Of a stretch of DNA of 64,000 nucleotides, positions 18,722-26,894 are shown piece after piece. Source of the stretch: JAAFHB01 sp942493325 (lineage in GTDB: Bacteria; Bacteroidota; Bacteroidia; Bacteroidales; Prolixibacteraceae); the NCBI GenBank assembly GCA_942493325.1, contig OW818689.1, positions 5,022,001-5,086,000 on the forward strand. The letters are read 5' to 3'. Every line of letters begins with the position of its first letter. Position 1 is the stretch's first letter. The notes beneath the pieces were generated by a model. The model did not search any database. It was not told the origin of the DNA and saw only the letters and a list, made by a program, of their open reading frames with translations. The position numbers and the translations under genes are program-made.

Positions 18722-18854
18722 TTTTTTTGGTCAATCAGTTGGTGAATAGGTCCTCGTTGAAAATCAAAATAAAAGTAGTGAAATAAGACTAAATACTATA
18801 TTGGACCTGCAGTTGTTTTACAGCTAATTAACGTCTGCATTAGTTGCAATGTTC

Positions 18855-18939
18855 AATTGTTAAAGTGTTGAAAAACAGAAAAAAGCTTGTTGCAAGCACC
18901 AAAAGGGATAGAAATATTTTGTATATTTATTTAAGATTT
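18855..18939 (+). repeat. Left copy of 85-bp direct repeat flanking the island
   Basis: Matches 27491-27575 with about five differences. It contains a GTTGAAAAAC segment and the hairpin GCTTGTTGCAAGC, followed by GGATAGAAATATTTTGTAT. In the right copy this sequence is the leader of an AraC-type regulator; here no regulator follows, only a gene fragment. Confidence 0.85.
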
Positions 18940-18960
18940 TAAAATAAGCGTGTCAGGTGC

Positions 18961-19152
18961 ATGTTTTTGACCTGCGTAAAGATTCATGATATACAGGTAG
19001 CAAAAGCCGGTGACCTTGGTTTCACAATTTTAACATATGATATAAATATAGCTCCTAAGTCTGGTGATAAGGTGAAAATGGGAGGAATAAACTTGCTGGT
19101 TTGGAAAAAACAAGCTGACGGCTCCTGGAAAGTACTTGCAGACAAAGAGTGA
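18961..19152 (+). pseudogene. C-terminal fragment of a SnoaL/DUF4440-type gene
   Basis: A 63-codon frame whose end (LLVWKKQADGSWKVLADKE) is the typical last two strands of a DUF4440/SnoaL-like NTF2-fold protein. There is no signal peptide or N-terminal half, and a stop lies seven codons upstream in frame. It appears to be the remainder of a gene whose front was lost when the 85-bp repeat was joined to it. Confidence 0.6.
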
Positions 19153-19317
19153 TCCTGTTTTTTCAATCAACAGATAAGTGAGCATCAAAACTTGTTTCCA
19201 TGAAAATAAATTTCATCGGATTCGGATTCTCAATCACCCTTGATGGCCTTACCCTTTCAGGAAAGAGCTTCTTTGTTTCGATCGATCATTCTCCACCCTA
19301 ATTACAAATGTGATCGT

Positions 19318-19380
19318 TAAGTACTTGCAACGGAAGTTGCAGCCGGTTTATTTATGACCTCTTTAACATGAAACACTAAA
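19318..19380 (+). promoter_or_regulatory. Shared leader, copy 1
   Basis: Begins with TAAGTACT, 63 bp before the ATG, followed by AGTTGCAG and a TTTATTT tract in the same order as copies 2 and 3. First of five leaders with the same 61-65 bp motif-to-ATG spacing in the island. Confidence 0.5.
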
Positions 19381-19887
19381 ATGATCAAAATGAAAACACA
19401 ACTTATTTTCCTGGTTTTGTTGATGGGGATGTTTCTTAACAGCATGCAGGCACAAAATATTCCAACTGATCTTAATCAATCTGAGTTGCTAAAACAGTTT
19501 GTTGGCAAGTTTCAGGCTGAAGTTGCACCCGATACCCTTCAAATATTCGAAGGAAAATTATTTGGGACCTCTGTTGTATGCACCAGCAAATTTGTGACAA
19601 ACGGAAAAACCTTTATGGAGTCAAAAGCCATCATGGGATATGACAAAAATCTTAAAACAATTATAGATGCGGAGGTTACCAATGCATCTGATGTTGAGCT
19701 TTATGCTGCCTGGTTCACTTCAAAGAACAAATGTGTATTCACCAGATATAACGACAAGGTGGCTCATGATAAAGCGGCAGTTAAAATAGTATTCGAATTT
19801 ACAAATGCAAATACTGCAATTCAAACAATTTATGTAGACAATAACCCAGTTAAAGTCAACAAATGGACGTCAGTTTTTGAAAAATAG
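19381..19887 (+). CDS. Small exported lipocalin-like protein (island paralog A1)
   Basis: 168 residues with a signal peptide (1-24, ending SMQAQ). The mature part is predicted all-beta: VGKFQAEVAPD, TSKFVTNGKTF and MGYDKNLKTI strands, closing with NKWTSVFEK. This resembles small calycin/DUF1579-like exported proteins. A paralog is at 23016 (shared plan: KQFVGKFQAE versus KNFWGSWKAE, and MGYDK versus FGYDE). No catalytic residues are evident, so ligand binding is more likely than catalysis. First intact gene of the island, preceded by a shared leader. Confidence 0.75.
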   Translation: MIKMKTQLIFLVLLMGMFLNSMQAQNIPTDLNQSELLKQFVGKFQAEVAPDTLQIFEGKLFGTSVVCTSKFVTNGKTFMESKAIMGYDKNLKTIIDAEVTNASDVELYAAWFTSKNKCVFTRYNDKVAHDKAAVKIVFEFTNANTAIQTIYVDNNPVKVNKWTSVFEK

Positions 19888-19958
19888 AGAAATGATATTG
19901 GATTGGAAAACAGAAATTTTCATTAACTTTTCTATCTGGTTATTTAAAAAGTTTGAAA

Positions 19959-20837
19959 ATGAAAGCAATTAAAATTCTGCTCGTTCTTTGGTTGTTTTTA
20001 CATATGATTTGTATCCATAAGATTGCGGAATCGCAAAACAAACCCAAAGAACAGGCTGTCTTTTTTGAATTACCCGGGATGGACAAGGTGATTGTTAAGA
20101 AAGATCTCCCTTACCTCAATAGTTCGGATTCGACGATGAAAATGGACATTTATTATCCACCCAATTTTGACTTCAAAAGGAAAATTCCGGCTATAGTTGT
20201 TGTATTGGGCTATACCGATGAAGCCGGAAAAAAGTTAATAGGAAGTAAATTTAAAGACTTCAGTTGGCTTGTATCGTGGTGTAAGATCATTGCAGCTTCT
20301 GGTATGGCGGCAATTGTGTATGAAACTGTTGATCCTGAAAATGATATCTTTTCACTTGAAAAATATCTTCAATCGAATGAGGATAAATTGATGATCGGCA
20401 TGGACAGAATGGGGGCTTTTGTTTGTTCTGCGCACACTCCAACTGCAATCACCCATATTCTTAATTCTTCAAATAGTATTTTTAAGTGCCTGGCAATCTA
20501 TTATGGTATGATTTTGACACAGGATTTTGAATACTTATCGCAAATTGATACGCTTTCGCTAAAAATGGGATTCAAAACTCAGAGGTTGACTGATCCAAAA
20601 GAATGGAATAATAAGGTGCCCATCTTGTTTGTCAGGGCCGGCTTGGACAATGTACCTTATCTGAACCAGGCCTTTAAAAATTTCTATGCAAAAGCTTTGG
20701 ATCAGAATTTACCAATCACTTTAATCAATTACTCAAATGGATTACATGCTTTTGACCTTTATAACAACAATGACACAACCCGGCAGATTATAAAAACTAC
20801 GCTGGATTTTTGGAAATTTAACTTACAGGTAAAATAA
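19959..20837 (+). CDS. Exported alpha/beta hydrolase
   Basis: 292 residues from ATG 19959 (a TTG two codons earlier is less likely). Signal peptide about 1-26. The core has a KMDIYYPPNF strand, an IVVVLGYTDEAG oxyanion region, and a nucleophile elbow reading VCSAHTPTA instead of G-x-S-x-G, a variant seen in some dienelactone-hydrolase-like proteins. PILFVRAGLDN (acid) and NGLHAFDLYN (His) complete a plausible triad. Substrate unknown. It lies in the island between small beta-barrel and NTF2-fold genes; spacing of 71 bp upstream argues for one transcript or closely repeated units. Confidence 0.78.
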   Translation: MKAIKILLVLWLFLHMICIHKIAESQNKPKEQAVFFELPGMDKVIVKKDLPYLNSSDSTMKMDIYYPPNFDFKRKIPAIVVVLGYTDEAGKKLIGSKFKDFSWLVSWCKIIAASGMAAIVYETVDPENDIFSLEKYLQSNEDKLMIGMDRMGAFVCSAHTPTAITHILNSSNSIFKCLAIYYGMILTQDFEYLSQIDTLSLKMGFKTQRLTDPKEWNNKVPILFVRAGLDNVPYLNQAFKNFYAKALDQNLPITLINYSNGLHAFDLYNNNDTTRQIIKTTLDFWKFNLQVK

Positions 20838-20921
20838 AGAAGGTGATCAAATAAAACGAAAATTGTATTGAAATATTTAAATTGATAAAATTCACATTAC
20901 TAACAATTTAAAAATTTAATC

Positions 20922-21416
20922 ATGAAACAAGTTTATTACTTAATTATTGTAGCAGTACTGATAATTACAGCTTGCCAACCCAAAACCCGGCCGGTTGATA
21001 AAGCAGTCGCAAAAGCTGCCGTAAATGACTTGATGGAAAAACATTTGATAGCATGGAATTCAAAGGATGCTACCACCCTTACTGCAATGCTGGCAGATGA
21101 TGGCTTGTTTTGTGGAACCGACCCAACAGAGTTAATGGATAAAAAGACAATTTCGGATGCATGGATACGTGCGTTTGCTGACACTGCTTTCCATAATCCT
21201 TTTACAGTTGAAAAGCGCGAAATTCGCATGGACTCAGATGGGAATTCTGCAATTGTAATGGAACAACATGTTGCAAATCCTTATACTCCAAAAATACCAT
21301 GGCGAATGGTTTGTCGCGCGGTATTAACTGCAGATGGCTGGAAACTTGATTTTATAAGCTGGTGTTTAACTCCTAAAAATGAGGATATCGGAAAATTGAA
21401 TAAGGCGCTGGAGTAA
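20922..21416 (+). CDS. SnoaL-like NTF2-fold lipoprotein
   Basis: 164 residues, lipobox IITAC (C18). The mature part is a SnoaL/DUF4440-type domain: MEKHLIAWNSKDATTLTAML helix, DDGLFCGTDP turn and final strands IPWRMVCRAVLTADGWKLD. NTF2-fold proteins of this type are either small enzymes (isomerases, cyclases) or binding proteins; no catalytic dyad is certain. A large palindrome follows the stop codon directly. Confidence 0.8.
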   Translation: MKQVYYLIIVAVLIITACQPKTRPVDKAVAKAAVNDLMEKHLIAWNSKDATTLTAMLADDGLFCGTDPTELMDKKTISDAWIRAFADTAFHNPFTVEKREIRMDSDGNSAIVMEQHVANPYTPKIPWRMVCRAVLTADGWKLDFISWCLTPKNEDIGKLNKALE

Positions 21417-21480
21417 TTTCAGGGGAAAAGGATTTCATCTTTCACACGAGATGGAATCCTTCTTTTGCTGCCCCTGAAAT
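21416..21480 (+). terminator. Large palindrome, probable terminator
   Basis: ATTTCAGGGG (21416-21425) pairs with CCCCTGAAAT (21471-21480), with a second inner stem AAGGATT-CATCT / AGATG-AATCCTT. There is no T-run after it, so it may instead stabilise the 3' end of the upstream transcript. Confidence 0.6.
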
Positions 21481-21512
21481 ATTAATCATCAACAAATAAA
21501 AAAATAAAAATC

Positions 21513-22019
21513 ATGAAAAAACTTTGTTTTACCACAATGATTGCACCTTTGCTGTTTTACATTTTTGGATGTACCTCGCAAAAAAATGACCAATTAACAC
21601 CACAGCAAAAGGAGCAAATCAAGAAAGAAGTTACGGTGACATTCGACAGTATCATGGCAAGATTAGAAAGAATGGATGTGGAGGGAGCCTTACAGTACTA
21701 TTCTCCTAATTTTGTGGCTTTTGGATTAGATGGGAACAAGATAGATTTTCAAGAGCTTAAAAAAGAATATGTTAATTTCTACAGTTCCTCTACCTCCTAC
21801 AAATGGACATCTTATAGTTTCAACTTCATTTCTATAAATAAGGAAACAGTAGTAATCACCGCTGATGGCAGGAACGAATGCATATTTAAATCAGGAGGGA
21901 AGATGATTGTTGATCCGTCCCACTATACCTGGGCCTTCGAGAAAATTGAAGGTAAATGGAAACTTTTCTATCATCACTTTTCTGGCACATATCTTAAAGA
22001 GAAAGTCGGTGAAAAATAA
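21513..22019 (+). CDS. SnoaL/DUF4440-like lipoprotein (island paralog B1)
   Basis: 168 residues, lipobox IFGC (C20). Opens with MKKLCFTTMI, the recurring island signal-peptide start. Mature part: TPQQKEQIKKEVTVTFDSIM helix, YYSPNFVAFGLDG, then strands ending FEKIEGKWKLFYHH. Clear paralog of 24581-25150 (TQQQKTQIEKEI, KKVGGQWKIIYSH). An NTF2-fold cone is likely; function unknown. Confidence 0.8.
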   Translation: MKKLCFTTMIAPLLFYIFGCTSQKNDQLTPQQKEQIKKEVTVTFDSIMARLERMDVEGALQYYSPNFVAFGLDGNKIDFQELKKEYVNFYSSSTSYKWTSYSFNFISINKETVVITADGRNECIFKSGGKMIVDPSHYTWAFEKIEGKWKLFYHHFSGTYLKEKVGEK

Positions 22020-22054
22020 ACATATTTTAAAATCACTCACTAAATCACAAAATA

Positions 22055-22930
22055 ATGAAAACACTTTGTTTTACCACAATGATTGTAGTATTCTTTGTAC
22101 TCTGTACAATTGGAATACAGGCACAAACTACGCAGACCCAACTCAAACAAGACTGTCTTGATAACACTGAGCAATTTTCGATTACATCAAAATATGTTGC
22201 AGGTGAAAACTACATCATTCAGGTAGGCTTACCAAGTGGCTATTCTTCCTCTCAAAAATCTTATCCTATATTATATGTTACGGATGGTGATGTCTTGTTT
22301 GGAATGGCAAAAGAAATTGCATTAGAAGGATGGATGAGAATAACTAATAATATCAAGGACATTATTGTTATTGGCATAGGCTATGGACAAGGAATGGATG
22401 TTTTGTTGCAAAAAAGAGCAAGAGATTTAGCACCAACCAAAGATACTATACGGGCTAAACAATATCCGAACGCAGGGGAAGCGGACAATTTTTTAAAGTT
22501 TATTCAATATGAATTATTTCCTGTAATCAATAAAAACTATAGAATAAATCAAGATTCAGTTGCAATTTTTGGTCATTCGTTTGGCGGATTATTCGCTGCA
22601 TATATTCTGTTTAAACAACCTGAATTGTTCAAAGGCTATATTATTAGTTCTCCCCCAGTGCATTGGAATAATAAAAGCTTATTAAAACTGGAAGCAGAGT
22701 ATTTCAGTAATCATAAGGAACTAAATAAAATAGTTTATTTGAGTATTGGTTCTTTAGAAAATTGGCGTAATAATGAATTTATAAATAATTTAAATGAATT
22801 GAGTCAAAATATTCAAACACACAATTATAAGGGACTGACACTTGTTACACGAATATTTGAAGGAGAGACACATTCTTCAGTTCCTCCAACCGTCCTTAAT
22901 AATGGAATGAGGACTTTATTCAAGCCATAG
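22055..22930 (+). CDS. Exported esterase of the PF00756 type (island paralog C1)
   Basis: 291 residues with signal peptide ending GIQAQ; it begins MKTLCFTTMI, almost the same as the unrelated neighbour upstream. Catalytic elbow FGHSFGG (Ser), with EGETHSS (His) near the C-terminus and an acid probably near the LSIGSLEN strand. PF00756 members (esterase D, Fes, BesA, mycolyltransferase-like) cleave esters such as ferric enterobactin or acyl esters; no substrate can be named. Paralog of 23608-24465. Spacing of 35 bp from the gene upstream suggests co-transcription. Confidence 0.85.
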   Translation: MKTLCFTTMIVVFFVLCTIGIQAQTTQTQLKQDCLDNTEQFSITSKYVAGENYIIQVGLPSGYSSSQKSYPILYVTDGDVLFGMAKEIALEGWMRITNNIKDIIVIGIGYGQGMDVLLQKRARDLAPTKDTIRAKQYPNAGEADNFLKFIQYELFPVINKNYRINQDSVAIFGHSFGGLFAAYILFKQPELFKGYIISSPPVHWNNKSLLKLEAEYFSNHKELNKIVYLSIGSLENWRNNEFINNLNELSQNIQTHNYKGLTLVTRIFEGETHSSVPPTVLNNGMRTLFKP

Positions 22931-22948
22931 ATTTCCTATATATACACT

Positions 22949-23015
22949 CGTAAGTACTATATTATAAATTAGTTGCAGTTATTTTAAGTTTATACATAAA
23001 TTAATACTCAATCAC
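22949..23015 (+). promoter_or_regulatory. Shared leader, copy 2
   Basis: CGTAAGTACTA (TAAG at 22951), then AGTTGCAGTTATTTTAAG, ending 65 bp later at the ATG. Nearly collinear with copy 3 (CGTAAGTCCTA, TTACAGTTATTTTAG, same 65-bp spacing). Confidence 0.6.
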
Positions 23016-23519
23016 ATGAAAACATTTTATTTAACCACATTGATTTCTGTAACCCTGTTATTATGTTCTAATGGGATACAAGGACAAACGACGCAAACGA
23101 AACTTGACCAGGTTGAGTTTATGAAAAATTTTTGGGGCTCTTGGAAGGCTGAGTATGGTAAGGACACTATCCTGAATTTTAATGTTAGGCCATTTGGAAA
23201 AGGGAGTGAGCGTGATTGGACTCTGAGTACTAAAGGGAAGATTTTCGATTCAGGTAAAATGCTTTTTGGGTATGATGAAGTAAATGATAAACTTGTTGAA
23301 GTAAATCTTTATAAATCTTCACCCAACCTTATAATCAATATATGGTGGGCTACATCGAAAACAACTGCTGAAGGAGTCCCACAAAAAGATATTTCAAATC
23401 CCGAAAATGCTACTATTAAATTTAGATGTGTAGTAAAATCTCCAGACTTGTTTATACTTACTTATTTTACTAATAATAAGTTAGTTGGAACATATACATA
23501 TACTCGTGAGAAGAAGTGA
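23016..23519 (+). CDS. Small exported lipocalin-like protein (island paralog A2)
   Basis: 167 residues, signal peptide ending GIQGQ; the following QTTQTKL is nearly the same as QTTQTQL of the unrelated esterase upstream. Mature part all-beta (FWGSWKAEYGKD, NFNVRPFGKGSE, MLFGYDEVNDKL, LFILTYFTNNKL). Paralog of 19381-19887. No catalytic motif; a ligand-binding barrel is the best guess. Confidence 0.75.
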   Translation: MKTFYLTTLISVTLLLCSNGIQGQTTQTKLDQVEFMKNFWGSWKAEYGKDTILNFNVRPFGKGSERDWTLSTKGKIFDSGKMLFGYDEVNDKLVEVNLYKSSPNLIINIWWATSKTTAEGVPQKDISNPENATIKFRCVVKSPDLFILTYFTNNKLVGTYTYTREKK

Positions 23520-23540
23520 TGTGTTAAAACTCATAGTAAT

Positions 23541-23607
23541 CGTAAGTCCTACATTATAATTGATTTACAGTTATTTTAGTTTTATCAATTAACTAAAAGC
23601 CAATCAA
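23541..23607 (+). promoter_or_regulatory. Shared leader, copy 3
   Basis: CGTAAGTCCTA (TAAG at 23543), a TTACAGTTATTTTAG core, then ATTAACTAAAAGCCAATCAA directly before the ATG. It links copy 2 (same core) with copies 4 and 5 (same ATTAACTAAAA end). Confidence 0.6.
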
Positions 23608-24465
23608 ATGAAACCATTAAAGATCGTTTTTCTGTTTGCGATATTTAGTATTGTTTTCCAACTGTATGCGCAGGAGGACAAAATTGCATTGATGGTGCAA
23701 GGATATAAATTGAAGAATTTTTTAGGCGCCGTAGATGAACGATATCTGACATCGAAAGAAACGAACTCAGCATACAAGATCAGTATTTATTTGCCATTAA
23801 CATACGCTGATACAAATTTACAGTATCCTGTAATGGTTCTTACTGATGCATCCTATACTATGGGAATTGCTCAAACCACATTTGACTATATGACTATATT
23901 TCATGAAGTCCCGGAAGTGATTATAATCGGCATTGACTATCCATATTCAAATCTTTTAGAGTATGCTCGAAAACGTTTCGGAGATATGCTTCCGACCCAC
24001 GTTGAAGGATATAATCCATCTGGTTCTGCTGATAAATTCATTGCCTTTATTAAAAAGGAATTATTCCCCTATATTGAAAATAATTACAGGATTGACACTA
24101 ACGACAGATGTTTTTTTGGACATTCTTTCGGAGGTTTATTAGGCAGCCATATCCTCATTGAGCAACCTCAACTTTTTAACCGCTATATATTAGGTAGTCC
24201 ATCATATTGGTGGGACAACAAGGAGATTACACAACGCTTATCAAGAAAAGTTGATATCATGTCAGATAGTGTAAAAACAGTATACACTTATGTTGGTGGA
24301 AAAGAAGGAGTTAGTATTACTAATTGGAAGGAGTTCAATGGCATCTTAGCAAATAAGATCAGTAGAAACATAAAATTTCATAATCAGATTTTTCAGGATG
24401 AATCTCACACAAGTGTATTACCTGCAGCATTTTCAACTGCAGTTAAATTTATTTACGGAAAATAG
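23608..24465 (+). CDS. Exported esterase of the PF00756 type (island paralog C2)
   Basis: 285 residues, signal peptide 1-22 (ending LYAQ). Nucleophile elbow FFGHSFGGL, C-terminal QDESHTS carrying the likely catalytic His, and the KKELFPYIENNYRI segment shared with the esterase at 22055 (YELFPVINKNYRI). Also a typical LTDASYTMG after the first strand. Should cleave an ester or thioester outside the cytoplasm. Own shared-type leader upstream. Confidence 0.85.
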   Translation: MKPLKIVFLFAIFSIVFQLYAQEDKIALMVQGYKLKNFLGAVDERYLTSKETNSAYKISIYLPLTYADTNLQYPVMVLTDASYTMGIAQTTFDYMTIFHEVPEVIIIGIDYPYSNLLEYARKRFGDMLPTHVEGYNPSGSADKFIAFIKKELFPYIENNYRIDTNDRCFFGHSFGGLLGSHILIEQPQLFNRYILGSPSYWWDNKEITQRLSRKVDIMSDSVKTVYTYVGGKEGVSITNWKEFNGILANKISRNIKFHNQIFQDESHTSVLPAAFSTAVKFIYGK

Positions 24466-24490
24466 AATGACAAGACACAATATACAGATT

Positions 24491-24580
24491 AATTTGACTT
24501 GCGTTCTTCCTTGTAGTAACACGAATCAATAATCTGGATACAAGTATTTTAATTCTAACAATTAACTAAAAATCAATTAA
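24491..24580 (+). promoter_or_regulatory. Shared leader, copy 4
   Basis: TTTGACT (about 24493-24499) and, 20 bp after its TTG, TAACACGA (24517); then CTGGATACAAGTATTTTA and ATTAACTAAAAATCAATTAA up to the ATG. Aligns almost base for base with copy 5. The TTG-N20-TAAC layout is compatible with a Bacteroidota promoter. Confidence 0.6.
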
Positions 24581-25150
24581 ATGAAAGCAAATATTTACTT
24601 AGCGACTCTTCTACTTTTCATGCTTTGCGGGTGCACTTATCTGCAAACCAAACAGTTAACCCAGCAGCAAAAAACCCAAATCGAGAAAGAAATTTTGGTT
24701 GTTCTTGACAGCATTTCAGTCAGACTCCAACGGCTGGATTCAAGTTGGCTTGATTACTACATCAATTCACCTGACTGGGCAATGTTAAATGCTGATGGTT
24801 CAAGATGGGATTATCAAACCACCAAGAAAGTCCAACCCGATTTCTTCAATTCTGTTATCTCTACTAAGTGGACAATGATTAATCAGAAATTCATATTTCT
24901 GACAAATGACATGGTCATCTGTTCTATAGATTCAAAGGATGAAACAATTTTGAAATCCCCAGATAAGATTAAAGCTAACAATAACCTAAATGGTCTATTT
25001 GCCAATAATGAAACAACGATGAAAGGGGATAGAATTACGAATGACCCACATGCCTATACATTAATCTTTAAAAAGGTAGGTGGTCAATGGAAAATAATCT
25101 ACAGCCATGATTCTGGTTTCCCTGTCGTACAGAAGGTAGATAAGAATTAG
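24581..25150 (+). CDS. SnoaL/DUF4440-like lipoprotein (island paralog B2)
   Basis: 189 residues, lipobox LCGC (C18). Mature part: TQQQKTQIEKEILVVLDSIS helix, NSPDWAMLNADGSRWDY, and final strands FKKVGGQWKIIYSH. Paralog of 21513-22019 with an insertion of about 20 residues near KANNNLNGLFANNE. NTF2-like fold inferred. 35 bp to the next gene. Confidence 0.8.
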   Translation: MKANIYLATLLLFMLCGCTYLQTKQLTQQQKTQIEKEILVVLDSISVRLQRLDSSWLDYYINSPDWAMLNADGSRWDYQTTKKVQPDFFNSVISTKWTMINQKFIFLTNDMVICSIDSKDETILKSPDKIKANNNLNGLFANNETTMKGDRITNDPHAYTLIFKKVGGQWKIIYSHDSGFPVVQKVDKN

Positions 25151-25185
25151 CGCATCTTTTTACTTAATTCCTATTAAATCATAAA

Positions 25186-25680
25186 ATGAAAACATTAAGT
25201 TTTACCACAATGATTGTTTTTGGAGTTATCTGTATATTCTCAGTGATAACTTCCTGTGCCCCAAAGTATGCTGTGAAGTCCAGTTCGAGTACAGAGCAGG
25301 ACAAAAGAACGGAAGCTCTTCAATCCCTAAAAGAAGCTGACCGATTATGGTGTCAATCTGCATCTGATTTTGAAGGATTTACGTCTCTTCTGGATGAAAA
25401 TGTGGTGTGGTATTTTTGCAATATGCCTCCGCTGAAAGGCAGGGATGCGGTTCGTTCATTTTATCAAAGGATATATGAAAATAATGCTTTCACTTTAACC
25501 TGGACTCCCGAACGAATTGATGTGAGTATCTCCGGGGACATGGGATATACTCATGGAACTTATAAAGTTATATCAGTTGGTTCCTCAGAAAACAAGCAGG
25601 AACAAATTGGTAACTATGCAACAATCTGGCGAAAACAAATGGATAGTACTTGGAAAGTGGTGCTTGAGGCAGATTTTTGA
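25186..25680 (+). CDS. DUF4440/SnoaL-like lipoprotein
   Basis: 164 residues, lipobox VITSC (C24). Begins MKTLSFTTMIV, the recurring island signal-peptide start. Typical DUF4440 core: ALQSLKEADRLWCQSASD helix, LDENVVWYFCNMPPLKGRDA and MGYTHGTYKVI, ending WRKQMDSTWKVVLEADF. Function unknown; close to ketosteroid-isomerase-like proteins in fold. Confidence 0.85.
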   Translation: MKTLSFTTMIVFGVICIFSVITSCAPKYAVKSSSSTEQDKRTEALQSLKEADRLWCQSASDFEGFTSLLDENVVWYFCNMPPLKGRDAVRSFYQRIYENNAFTLTWTPERIDVSISGDMGYTHGTYKVISVGSSENKQEQIGNYATIWRKQMDSTWKVVLEADF

Positions 25681-25746
25681 ACAAAACAAGCCGCATCATC
25701 CAGCTTTAGATATAGCTATTAATTAAAATGTGGTGAGTTAGATTTA

Positions 25747-25831
25747 TTTGACTGGTATTCTTTATTGTCGTAACTTCTACAAAAAACTGGAAACAACTAT
25801 TTTATTTTTCTATTAACTAAAAATCGATTAA
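25747..25831 (+). promoter_or_regulatory. Shared leader, copy 5
   Basis: TTTGACTGG, then 20 bp after the TTG TAACTTCT (25771), CTGGAAACAACTATTTTA and ATTAACTAAAAATCGATTAA up to the ATG, 61 bp after TAAC. Best conserved with copy 4. Confidence 0.6.
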
Positions 25832-26749
25832 ATGAAAACAAAATTTAATTTTCTTGTTATGCTTATAGTCTGCATTTCATGCGGGACAAACAATAAGCCT
25901 GTATCTGATACTCCTACAAAAAACCAGAGTGACTATGGATCAAATCCTCTCGTAGGAAAGTACTTGGACATCAATGACATTAAGCTTTATTACGAGATTT
26001 ATGGAGAAGGTGAACCATTGCTTTTATTACATGGTAATAGTGGTTCAATCGAGAGCTTCATTTACCAAATCCCTGAGCTTTCAAAACATTTCAAGGTGAT
26101 TGCAATAGACAGCAGGGCACAAGGGCGGACTACAGATTCGGAAAAGGAAATTACCTATGCTTTAATGGCTTCAGATGTTTCTGATCTCATTGATAAATTA
26201 AAGCTTGGGAAGGTTCATGTTGTAGGGTGGAGCGATGGTGGCAATATCGGTTTGGAATTAGCTTTTTCACATCCTGAAAAAGTACTTAAAGTTGTTACTT
26301 TCGGCGCAAACTTCACTCACGAAAATTTTTTAGCCCCGCCAGACAGTGTAATTATGTTGCCGGATGATCCTTTAATTATTAGATCTTCAGCTATGATTAA
26401 ACGATATTTTATCTCCTTTGATAGGCTCTCTCCCGATACAACCAGAAAAGTCATCATTCAAAAGAAGCTTGCGGAGTTAATGGAAAAATATCCAAATTTT
26501 ACTCCTGACCAATTACATACAATCAACGTTCCTTTCTTGATTGTTGCAGGAGATCACGATTTAATTAATATTAATCATACGGTTGCGTTATTCACCAACC
26601 TTCCCAAAGCCCAGCTTTTTGTTGTTCCTGGCGCTTCACATGTTGTCCCTGTTGAATATTCGGAGTTGATAAATGCTGCGGTAATTAAATTTTTAAAGAC
26701 TCCTTATCGGGATATTGATCGTTATTACTTCATGAAAATTCCAAAATGA
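25832..26749 (+). CDS. Alpha/beta hydrolase lipoprotein
   Basis: 305 residues, lipobox CISC (C17). Classical alpha/beta hydrolase: LLLHGNSGS oxyanion loop, nucleophile elbow VGWSDGG, acid in LIVAGDHDL and His in PGASHVVP. A different branch from the two PF00756 esterases in the island. Closest in pattern to small ester or lactone hydrolases; substrate unknown. Preceded by shared leader copy 5. In the 145 bp after it I see only a perfect palindrome ATTTCCGGAAAT (26798-26809). Confidence 0.87.
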   Translation: MKTKFNFLVMLIVCISCGTNNKPVSDTPTKNQSDYGSNPLVGKYLDINDIKLYYEIYGEGEPLLLLHGNSGSIESFIYQIPELSKHFKVIAIDSRAQGRTTDSEKEITYALMASDVSDLIDKLKLGKVHVVGWSDGGNIGLELAFSHPEKVLKVVTFGANFTHENFLAPPDSVIMLPDDPLIIRSSAMIKRYFISFDRLSPDTTRKVIIQKKLAELMEKYPNFTPDQLHTINVPFLIVAGDHDLININHTVALFTNLPKAQLFVVPGASHVVPVEYSELINAAVIKFLKTPYRDIDRYYFMKIPK

Positions 26750-26894
26750 GTTCATCGTTATGGTTTTAAAATCAACTGATTATGAAAGCTGCACCGGATT
26801 TCCGGAAATTTCATAAAGTGATCGAAAAAGTCAGAAAATTGTATTGTGATATTTTGATTGATATGTATTATTAATAATATAAAAAAAATTGACC

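Noticed and set aside
19318..26749. Integron cassette array
   Set aside because: Same-strand small genes with repeated spacers recall cassettes, but the spacers show no attC-like inverted cores with GTT/AAC ends and there is no integrase; shared parts include promoters and signal peptides.
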